Source: Trinickia violacea (lineage in GTDB: Bacteria; Pseudomonadota; Gammaproteobacteria; Burkholderiales; Burkholderiaceae). Taken from it: DNA of 64,000 bases. The DNA lies in contig NZ_CP040077.1 in the NCBI RefSeq assembly GCF_005280735.1, positions 2,294,001 through 2,358,000 on the forward strand, in the 5' to 3' direction. Position 1 is the stretch's first letter. Each line of letters opens with the position of its first letter. A model generated the notes under the pieces. That model saw only the letters and a program-made list of their open reading frames with translations. It had not been told where the DNA came from and ran no database searches. The position numbers and the translations under genes are program-made. This document shows, piece after piece, positions 57,867 to 64,000 of the stretch.

Positions 57867-58801
57867 AGTGCGGCCCTCCTTTCGAGCATCATGGGTTCGT
57901 GCATCTGCATCGCGCCAATCAGGTCGCGAACGTGTGCGAGTCCGCGTCGCGCGCAGAACGCGGTCAGATCGTCGATCAGCTTCGGCATCGCGTTGGGCGA
58001 CAGGAAGTTGGCGGTTCCGACCTGCACGGCGGTGGCGCCGGCGAGCAAATACTCGACCGCGTCGGCCGCGTCGGTGATCCCGCCGCAGCCGATCACGGGT
58101 ATCGAAACGGCCTGCGCGCACTGATACGCGAGGCGCAGCATGATGGGCTTGGTCGCACGCCCGGTTAGTCCGCCCATCAAATTGGCGACCTTCGGACGAA
58201 AGGTCTCGACGTCGATCGCCATCGCCAGGATCGCGTTGCTGACGACGAGCGCGTCGGCACCGGCTTCTTGCGCGGCCAGTGCGACTTCGACCACGTTGGC
58301 TGCGTTCGGCGTCATCTTTGGCCAGATCGGCAGCGTCGTGGCCGCCTTCATCGCGCGCACCACTTGGTAGGTCGCTTCGGGGTCCATGCCGAACGCCTGG
58401 CCGTCTTTTTTCAGGTTCGGGCACGACACGTTCGCCTCGATCGCGGCGACGCCGGGCACGGCGATCTTGCGCGCCAGCCGGCCGAAATCTTCGGCCGTGT
58501 TAGCTGATACGCTCGCGATGAGAGGGGGCGTGTAGCGCCGGTAGAACGGCACCACCTCGCGCACATAATGCTCGGCGCCTTTGCTCGGAATGCCGATCGA
58601 GAACAGGGTGGCGTCCCGGAATTCGGCGACGCGCGGCGGCGGATTGCCTTCGCGCACGTCGTCGGTGATGGTCTTGGTGACGATTGCGCCGAGCCGGTTC
58701 AGATCGAACACGTTGGCGAGTTGCTCGCCGAACGTGCCCGACCCCGGCATCACGGGATTCGCGAGCGTGAGCCCGCCGATGTTGACGCTCAGATCTACCA
58801 T
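57863..58801 (-). CDS. dihydroorotate dehydrogenase 1B-like (PyrD) oxidoreductase
   Basis: 312-residue FMN TIM-barrel protein of the PyrD class 1B type. FMN and substrate motifs: NPVMPGSGTFGEQLANVFDL, ANVSCPNLKKDGQAF (catalytic Cys), IWPKMTPNAANVVEVALAAQ, IPVIGCGGITDAADAVEYLL and AVQVGTANF. Class 1B enzymes pair with a PyrK subunit and use NAD. The next gene upstream is PyrK-like. In this setting it may reduce or oxidise a pyrimidine-like or other dihydro ring rather than serve pyrimidine synthesis. Start ATG 58801; overlaps PyrK-like by 7 bases. Confidence 0.82.
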   Translation of the reverse strand: MVDLSVNIGGLTLANPVMPGSGTFGEQLANVFDLNRLGAIVTKTITDDVREGNPPPRVAEFRDATLFSIGIPSKGAEHYVREVVPFYRRYTPPLIASVSANTAEDFGRLARKIAVPGVAAIEANVSCPNLKKDGQAFGMDPEATYQVVRAMKAATTLPIWPKMTPNAANVVEVALAAQEAGADALVVSNAILAMAIDVETFRPKVANLMGGLTGRATKPIMLRLAYQCAQAVSIPVIGCGGITDAADAVEYLLAGATAVQVGTANFLSPNAMPKLIDDLTAFCARRGLAHVRDLIGAMQMHEPMMLERRAAL

Positions 58802-59679
58802 GAGACTGTCTCCTGCAGGTCGAATACCGGGCCATCGCAGCACACGCGCCGGTAGGTGAGTTGAGTGTCAGCGCCGGGCTTGCGGAACGCCCGCACGCAG
58901 GCAAAGCAGGCGCCTAGCGCACAGCCCATGTGTTGCTCGAGCGCGGTTTGGCCCGGGATGCCGAACGCCTTGGCAAGCTGCTGCAGCAGGATCAACAGGC
59001 GGTTGGAGCCGCACGTGGCCAGCAGGTCGAACGGCCGCTGCGCATGCACCTCGCGGATCAGCTGCTCGACGTGCACGACGTCGCTATTGTTTTCGTCATC
59101 GGTCACGATCCGAATCTGGGCGCCCACTTCGCGCAGGTAGTCCGCCGACATCACGAGGCCGCGCGAGCGGGCACTCAGCAGCGCGGTAACCGCAGCGCCT
59201 TGCGCCACCGCGAACTCGGCAAGCGGTGCGAGGGTCGCGAGCCCGACGCCGCGGGCGAGCAGCAGCACGTGCTGCGCGCCTTCGGGCAGCGTGAAGCCGC
59301 GGCCGACCGGTCCGAGCGCGTCGAGCGTATCGCCGGCCTCGAGGAACGCCAGACCGCGCGTGCCGACACCTTGCACCTTGTACAGGAATTCAATTTGACC
59401 GCGATCCGGCGATACGCGATAGAGGCTCATCGGGCGGCGCAGGAACGCGGTCTGGTCGTCCGCGGGCGGGCACGCCAGATGGAAGAACTGGCCCGGCTTT
59501 GCCGTGAGCGCGGTAGGGGGCGCGTCGAGCACCAAATGTTTGTATTCGGGATTGACCCATTCGTTGCTGACCACCCGGCACAGGTTCTCTGCGACAGGGA
59601 ACACCGGATCGCTTGCGCACGAAGGCGACTCGTCCTCCCGCAAGCGGATGTCCGATATCGATATAAGCTGCTGCATCAT
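58795..59679 (-). CDS. PyrK-like FAD/2Fe-2S electron-transfer subunit
   Basis: 294-residue flavoprotein: FAD-binding barrel with FLRRPMSLYRVSPDRGQIEF, NAD domain HVLLLARGVGLATLAPLAEF, and a C-terminal 2Fe-2S motif MGCALGACFACVRAF with a fourth Cys in RVCCDGPVF, matching PyrK. Transfers electrons between NAD(P) and the PyrD-like partner. ATG 59679 overlaps the SnoaL-like stop (ATGA). Longer than typical PyrK by about 30 residues at its start. Confidence 0.82.
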   Translation of the reverse strand: MMQQLISISDIRLREDESPSCASDPVFPVAENLCRVVSNEWVNPEYKHLVLDAPPTALTAKPGQFFHLACPPADDQTAFLRRPMSLYRVSPDRGQIEFLYKVQGVGTRGLAFLEAGDTLDALGPVGRGFTLPEGAQHVLLLARGVGLATLAPLAEFAVAQGAAVTALLSARSRGLVMSADYLREVGAQIRIVTDDENNSDVVHVEQLIREVHAQRPFDLLATCGSNRLLILLQQLAKAFGIPGQTALEQHMGCALGACFACVRAFRKPGADTQLTYRRVCCDGPVFDLQETVSW

Positions 59680-60275
59680 TTCCTCTCAGGGCAACCGGGG
59701 CCGGCGCGTAACGCGTCGAGCCCCGCAAATGTGGGGGAGAGCGGGAGGGACAGGTCGCTTGCCTGCATCATCTGCAACTCGGCGAAGCGCATCTCGCAGA
59801 TTCGCCAGATTCCGTCCGCCTCGCGCCGGTAAGCCTCGTCGGTCACACCGGCAAGGAACACCGCGCTGGTGTCGTCATCGCGCAGCGCGAGTTGCCAGAG
59901 CCGCCAGTTCGCGCGGGCGCTATCACCGTCGACGACGATCGACTCGCCGTTGTAGAAGTGGATCGCGAAACGCCACGGCGACCGCATGAACCATTGGCGC
60001 AAGGCCTCGCGGCCGATTCGTTTGTCGCCGAAGCCTTCGCCGCCGTGCCAGACCGCGTCCTCGGTGAAGCATTGCGCCTGCTGCGAGGCGACTGCGCTCA
60101 TGGTTCGCTCGTCGACACGTCCGTAGCCGTCGCTCGTGTACTTCGCGTCCGCCAGCGCGGTGTAATGGGCCTTGAGCTCGCGAATCGCCTCGATGGCCTC
60201 GAGCTTGGCTACACGCGACGCCAGGTCGTCGTGTTGCGGTGGTTCTGTGGTGGAGCGGGTGGGTTCGCCGTTCAT
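59676..60275 (-). CDS. SnoaL/NTF2-like protein
   Basis: 199-residue protein with the SnoaL-like alpha-beta cone: EAIEAIRELKAHYTALADAK, CFTEDAVWHGGEGFGDKRIG, AIHFYNGESIVVDGDSARAN and DGIWRICEMRF. Often cyclases, dehydratases or the small-subunit-like fold of oxygenases. Could be the beta-like partner of the Rieske oxygenase. Its start at 60275 directly abuts the reductase stop at 60276. Confidence 0.75.
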   Translation of the reverse strand: MNGEPTRSTTEPPQHDDLASRVAKLEAIEAIRELKAHYTALADAKYTSDGYGRVDERTMSAVASQQAQCFTEDAVWHGGEGFGDKRIGREALRQWFMRSPWRFAIHFYNGESIVVDGDSARANWRLWQLALRDDDTSAVFLAGVTDEAYRREADGIWRICEMRFAELQMMQASDLSLPLSPTFAGLDALRAGPGCPERK

Positions 60276-61532
60276 TCAAACCATCCCTTTCAATGGCATC
60301 GCCGGATCGGCAAGCTGTTCGAGCGGAACCTTTGGGGCGCGGCCGAGCAATGCTTCCAGGTAACGGCGATCGCGGCCCTGGTCGATCATCACGCCGCCCG
60401 TCACGCGGCCGTCGCGCAGCAGCACCACGGTGGCCGGGCCCAAGTCCGCGTTCCCGCGGACGATTGCCGTATCGCCTGTGTCCGGCAGGCCGACGACCTG
60501 GATGTTGTGGCCGAATTGGTCGGTCCACATCCACGGAATTTCGACGTAGGGATCCGTGCGTCCAAGGATGAATTCGGCCACCGCACGTGCCTGGTTTTCG
60601 GCGTTGCGCCAAGTCTCCAGGCGCACATTGCGGCCATAGTGCGTGTTGAACGTGCTCGCCACGTCTCCCGCCGCATAGCACCAAGGCGCGGCCGGGCTGC
60701 GGCAATACGCGTCGACAGGCACACCTGCGGCGCCGGCGATGCCGGTTCCGTCGAGGAACGTGAGGTCGCATTCGATGCCGACCGCGATCAACACGAGGTC
60801 GACGTTGATTTCGCTAGTGCATCCTTCGCGCGACGCCAGAACGCTCAGCGCCCGCCCGCCGGTGCCGCGCGAGATGGCTTCGACCCGGACCCCGGTCTCG
60901 ATCGCGACGCCGTGTGCTCGATGCAGCGCCGCGATCCATTCGCTGACCACCGGCGGCACGCTGCGCGCCATCACGCGGTCGCCCGCCTCCAGCACCGTGA
61001 CGGACACGCCGAGCTCGGAGGCACTCGCCGCGACTTCCATGCCGATGACCCCCGCACCGATGATTGCGAGCGACTGTGCGCTCCGCAAAGCCTCCTTGAG
61101 CGCGAGCGAATCGTCGATGGTGCGCAGGTAGACGACGCCCGGCAGTTCCGCGCCTTCAAGAGCGAACCGCCGCGCCGCGCCGCCCGTTGCGATGATGAGT
61201 TGGTCGAATTCGAGCTCAACGCCGTTGTCTAGCAGCAGGCGGCGTTCGGCGGCGATGAGCCGCTGTGCCCGCGCGTGGTGACGCTCGACGCCGGCATTGC
61301 CTGAGCCCCTCGTCCAGAAGGTGTGTGGCGTCAGGGCGAGATCGTCGGGGGACGTTCGGCCGAGCAGGAGTTCCTTTGACAGCGCGGGGCGTTCGTACGG
61401 GACGTGTGCTTCGTCGCCGATAAGCGCAATGGGGCCGTCGTGTCCCATTGCGCGCAGGTGCTGCGCGACGCGGCCACCTGCATGCCCGGCGCCGACGATT
61501 GCGACGCGGCTTACGGGGGAAGGGGCGTTCAT
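60276..61532 (-). CDS. FAD-dependent ferredoxin reductase
   Basis: 418-residue reductase of the dioxygenase/rubredoxin reductase type: FAD motif VAIVGAGHAGGRVAQHL, PYERPALSKELLLG, NAD motif IIGAGVIGMEVAASASELG, CYAAGDVASTFN, and a C-terminal domain. Passes electrons from NAD(P)H to the Rieske ferredoxin. Overlaps the first cupin gene by 4 bases. Confidence 0.88.
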   Translation of the reverse strand: MNAPSPVSRVAIVGAGHAGGRVAQHLRAMGHDGPIALIGDEAHVPYERPALSKELLLGRTSPDDLALTPHTFWTRGSGNAGVERHHARAQRLIAAERRLLLDNGVELEFDQLIIATGGAARRFALEGAELPGVVYLRTIDDSLALKEALRSAQSLAIIGAGVIGMEVAASASELGVSVTVLEAGDRVMARSVPPVVSEWIAALHRAHGVAIETGVRVEAISRGTGGRALSVLASREGCTSEINVDLVLIAVGIECDLTFLDGTGIAGAAGVPVDAYCRSPAAPWCYAAGDVASTFNTHYGRNVRLETWRNAENQARAVAEFILGRTDPYVEIPWMWTDQFGHNIQVVGLPDTGDTAIVRGNADLGPATVVLLRDGRVTGGVMIDQGRDRRYLEALLGRAPKVPLEQLADPAMPLKGMV

Positions 61533-61903
61533 GCGGAGACTCCGGGCAGCGCTGGAATCTTGACGACGACGCGGTAAGCCACGCCGCGCGCCGATCGGCA
61601 GCGCCAGCGCCGCGTTGCGCCCGGCGGGATCAGAATGGCTTCGCCCGCTCTCAGCACGTAGCGCTCGCCTGCGGCCTCCACTTCGAACTCGCCGTCGAGA
61701 ATGGCGCCAATCTCCTCGCCGAGCGCGTGCTCAGCCGCTTCGATCGATTCGTCCGTGTCGAATACGCGGATCGACACGTCGAGCGCTTCGCCGCTTGCCG
61801 CATACATTGCCTTCGGGACGCTCGGTTCGGACCAGCGCGATCCGGCATCGAGGCGTACGCAATGGGCGCCATCCTCGGCGGGTTTGTCAGGGATGTGAGT
61901 CAT
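61529..61903 (-). CDS. small cupin protein 1
   Basis: 124-residue single cupin: LGEEIGAILDGEFEVEAAGE and LRAGEAILIPPGATRRWRCR are the two cupin motifs, with few metal-type histidines. Overlaps the next cupin gene upstream (ATGA). Role in the pathway unknown; a ring-fission-like or sugar-like isomerase role is possible. Confidence 0.7.
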   Translation of the reverse strand: MTHIPDKPAEDGAHCVRLDAGSRWSEPSVPKAMYAASGEALDVSIRVFDTDESIEAAEHALGEEIGAILDGEFEVEAAGERYVLRAGEAILIPPGATRRWRCRSARGVAYRVVVKIPALPGVSA

Positions 61904-62319
61904 GCGTGCCCCCGATCTCGATCCGCCAGCGGGTAATAGGGCGTGGCCTGGTCTTGCTGACCATATTCCTCGCGCGGCGGCGTCACGACGTTCAGCCGGA
62001 GGCTCACGCCCGCCGGCTCGAAACGGTTGACCCCGTAGTGGCTGCAACCCGCGGGGATGAGCGTCGCGTCGCCCTGGTTCATGACCGATTCGCGATCCGC
62101 TTCTGCACCCACCTCGAAAATCGAGCACGAACCGCTCACTTGAAGCGACGCTTCCTCGCCGTGGCTATGCGCTTTCGCCGACAGCTCGCGCCCAGCCTTC
62201 TCGACGAACTTGACGACAGCGACGCTGACAGACTGGCCACGGAGCGTCTTCATGTATAAGCCGTCCGCGACGACCTCGTTGAGACCGTCATCGATTGCAA
62301 ATACGCGGCATTGGGTCAT
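61900..62319 (-). CDS. small cupin protein 2
   Basis: 139-residue cupin with metal-type histidines: KAHSHGEEASLQVSGSCSIF (cupin motif 1, HxHxxxE-like) and LIPAGCSHYGVNRFEPAGVS (motif 2). Might bind iron and act as a dioxygenase, or be a regulator of the pathway. Start ATG 62319. Confidence 0.7.
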   Translation of the reverse strand: MTQCRVFAIDDGLNEVVADGLYMKTLRGQSVSVAVVKFVEKAGRELSAKAHSHGEEASLQVSGSCSIFEVGAEADRESVMNQGDATLIPAGCSHYGVNRFEPAGVSLRLNVVTPPREEYGQQDQATPYYPLADRDRGHA

Positions 62320-62344
62320 CTTCAATCTCCAAGTGCTAAGCCGC

Positions 62345-62737
62345 TTAAAGAGCCGGGCGCAACACGAACGTCTCGTCGGCCGCAAAGCGGCGCGGATCGT
62401 AGCCGTCGACAACCGCGGGCTGCCGGTAAAACTCGATGACCGGCGCGATCTCGGCAAGCGACAGCAGAAGCTGCATGAGTGCTGTCGCTTCAGCCGGCAG
62501 CGCATTCACGTCTAAGGCGTTCAGGTGGGACACGATCGCGTCGACGTGGGCAAGCATCGCGTCGCTGAAGGCGACAATGTCGGCCATCGGAGTCTGATGG
62601 CGCCGGATATTCCGCTCGGTTTCGGTAGGCAGCGCCCAGACACTCACGAACGGCCGCAGCGCGGCGAAGGGTTCGGGCAGCACGGCCTCGGGACGGCTCG
62701 AGCGGGCGGGGACGATGACAATGGGTTGTTCGTTCAT
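62345..62737 (-). CDS. hypothetical protein in the Rieske operon
   Basis: 130 residues, mostly helical, acidic. VWALPTETERNIRRHQTPMA and LMQLLLSLAEIAPVIEFYRQ stand out. No family recognised. Its 15-base gap to the oxygenase gene and 25-base gap to cupin 2 place it in the operon. Confidence 0.55.
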   Translation of the reverse strand: MNEQPIVIVPARSSRPEAVLPEPFAALRPFVSVWALPTETERNIRRHQTPMADIVAFSDAMLAHVDAIVSHLNALDVNALPAEATALMQLLLSLAEIAPVIEFYRQPAVVDGYDPRRFAADETFVLRPAL

Positions 62738-62752
62738 GGCAGTGAGTCTCGT

Positions 62753-64000
62753 TCAGGCGGCGCGGGAGGCCAGCATCCGTTCGATCACGTGATAGTTGTG
62801 TCGCACGAGCAGTTCGTGGTCCTGGAGGATCATGTGTTTCTTCGCGCCGGTCTCGGCGGCGCGCTGGGTACGCTCGAGCGTGCTGAGGTCTTCGAGCAGC
62901 ACGTCGCGCAGCGCCACCTTCATGTATTCGAGGAAGAAGCGCCCGCCCGCGGTGGTCATCTCCGGGTAGTAGACGCGTGCTTCGAGCAGGGTCTTGTTGT
63001 GCGCGATGGGCCTGAAGTTGTAGGCCTGGCAGTAGTTGGGGCGCAGCGACAGGTAGAAATCCGGAAACACGACGTTGATGTCGAAAAGCCAATTGGGGCT
63101 CTTGGTCCAGTTGATGCCGGAGGGCAAGGCGTCGAGCGGAAAGTCGTGCTTCGCGCTGCCGATGCCGGCGCGCAGCGCGGCGGCCGAAATCGGGCGAGTC
63201 TTGGCCGCGGTGGCAAGCGCTTCCTCGGCCGCGGCGCCGCCCGAGGTGACCGCTTTCGGATTGCCGTAGACCGATTTCTGGTTGCCTGCGAGCGACAGGC
63301 GCCGGTGAAATTCACCGCACAGCGCGTCGAGCGGCGGCATGCTGCCGCCCGCGCTCTTGTCGATCGCATCGGCGATCGAATGGCCGTGCACATAGGCGAC
63401 GTGGTACGCCTCCTGGAATGCATCGAGCGCGAGCTTCCAGTTGCAATCGACCACGGTGCTCCATCCGAAGCCAGTCGTGAGCTTGTCGAACGGGTAGCCC
63501 TCGATGTTTCCGAACATCGGCCGCAGGAAGTCCGCGAGCGAGAGCTGCGGCTCGGCTTCCATGTTGACGAAGATGAAGCCCTGCCAAACGTCGCAGCTCA
63601 CCTGCGTCAGCCCGTACTGCTCGCGGTCCAGGCCGAAGAAGCATTGCTCGTCCGGCACGCCCGTGAGCTTGCCGTCCAGGTCATAGGCCCAGCCGTGGAA
63701 CTTGCAGAAGAACTTGCGCGTGTGGCCGCACTTCTCATAGGCGATCTGATTCAGCCGGTGTGCGCAGACGTTGTGCATCGCGCGGATCTGCCCTTGCTTG
63801 TTGCGCACGACGATGATCGACGTATCGCAGGCGGCGAGATCCTTGACGAAATAGTCGCCGGGATTGGGGATTTCCTCGACGCGGCCTACGTGCAGCCAAG
63901 TCTTCTTGAAGATTTCCTGTTTCTCGCGCTCGTAGTACTCGCGGGAAATGTAGGGTTCGACCGGGATCGTGCCCGTCCCGAGTTCCGGGTAACGCTCTGT
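62753..64000 (-). CDS. Rieske oxygenase large subunit, 5' part beyond the edge
   Basis: Partial; at least 415 residues, in frame to the window's right edge. Rieske cluster ligands: HNVCAHRLNQIAYEKCGHTR and KFFCKFHGWAYDL (C-x-H, C-x2-H). Catalytic iron site: NWKLALDAFQEAYHVAYVHG (His-x4-His with the Asp upstream). This is the terminal oxygenase for a ring-hydroxylating or demethylating reaction, fed by the ferredoxin (57537) and reductase (60276) of the same operon. Long C-terminal domain suggests the alpha-only class. Start lies outside. Confidence 0.87.
   Translation of the reverse strand, partial: TERYPELGTGTIPVEPYISREYYEREKQEIFKKTWLHVGRVEEIPNPGDYFVKDLAACDTSIIVVRNKQGQIRAMHNVCAHRLNQIAYEKCGHTRKFFCKFHGWAYDLDGKLTGVPDEQCFFGLDREQYGLTQVSCDVWQGFIFVNMEAEPQLSLADFLRPMFGNIEGYPFDKLTTGFGWSTVVDCNWKLALDAFQEAYHVAYVHGHSIADAIDKSAGGSMPPLDALCGEFHRRLSLAGNQKSVYGNPKAVTSGGAAAEEALATAAKTRPISAAALRAGIGSAKHDFPLDALPSGINWTKSPNWLFDINVVFPDFYLSLRPNYCQAYNFRPIAHNKTLLEARVYYPEMTTAGGRFFLEYMKVALRDVLLEDLSTLERTQRAAETGAKKHMILQDHELLVRHNYHVIERMLASRAA

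Noticed and set aside
1..64000. CRISPR arrays, rRNA, prophage or conjugation genes
   Set aside because: Looked for regularly spaced repeats and typical proteins; none were seen.

Overview
The window is GC-rich, densely coded DNA of a Burkholderiales type (Paraburkholderia/Burkholderia/Caballeronia-like). This is inferred from gene families and codon use; no rRNA or tRNA is present to confirm it. Most of it looks like accessory metabolic gene content of a soil or plant-associated bacterium: sugar, hydroxy-acid, hydroxyproline and aromatic catabolism, Mo handling, efflux pumps and local regulators.

Layout. (1) 1-4340: a visibly AT-richer minus-strand island coding for a 51-residue peptide made of two 25-residue tandem repeats, a SagB-type (nitroreductase-fold) dehydrogenase, a NodU/TobZ-type O-carbamoyltransferase carrying a frameshift, and an MFS permease. 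It reads as an undescribed RiPP-like locus. (2) 4339-5684: an IS5-family element with CTAA target duplications and a frameshifted transposase, then a 120-bp MITE-like element. (3) 5755-13361: a DUF985 cupin, a YciI protein, and a GntR-controlled set (serine-glyoxylate-type aminotransferase, MFS carrier, YdiJ-type FAD/Fe-S oxidase) ending in a strong terminator. (4) 13495-15370: epimerase, GNAT and azoreductase. (5) 15357-19585: a Mo/W-type ABC system (fused permease-ATPase plus binding protein), a sulfite-oxidase-fold Moco protein and a NifQ-like protein with one cysteine missing from its metal motif. (6) 19683-22123: free-Met-sulfoxide reductase, then a TetR/YqhD pair sharing a 15-bp operator. 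(7) 22224-30030: a YtfQRT-YjfF-like sugar ABC transporter with a sugar dehydrogenase and an arabonate-type dehydratase, i.e. oxidative (non-phosphorylating) pentose/galactose catabolism. (8) 30304-37893: small genes, a diguanylate cyclase, an orphan Leu/Ile/Val-type binding protein and a first trans-3-hydroxyproline dehydratase. (9) 37892-43036: an EmrAB-NodT efflux pump with a divergent TetR. (10) 43214-46501: flavin disulfide oxidoreductase, glutaredoxin, small envelope proteins. (11) 46596-50941: a TetR regulator with matching operators in front of itself and of a pqiABC lipid-transport operon. (12) 50960-55643: a second 3-hydroxyproline dehydratase with a prolidase-like amidohydrolase, an MHS permease and a LysR regulator. 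(13) 55776-64000: a tightly overlapping minus-strand operon for a Rieske oxygenase, ferredoxin, ferredoxin reductase, PyrD/PyrK-like pair, asparaginase-like amidase, SnoaL-fold, cupin and EthD-like proteins. This appears to be an unassigned catabolic pathway; it continues beyond the right edge.

The two strongest candidates for undescribed systems are the repeat-peptide/SagB/carbamoyltransferase locus (1-4340) and the Rieske/PyrDK/asparaginase-like operon (55776-64000). Pairings inside each are read from gene order and motifs; substrates are not known.
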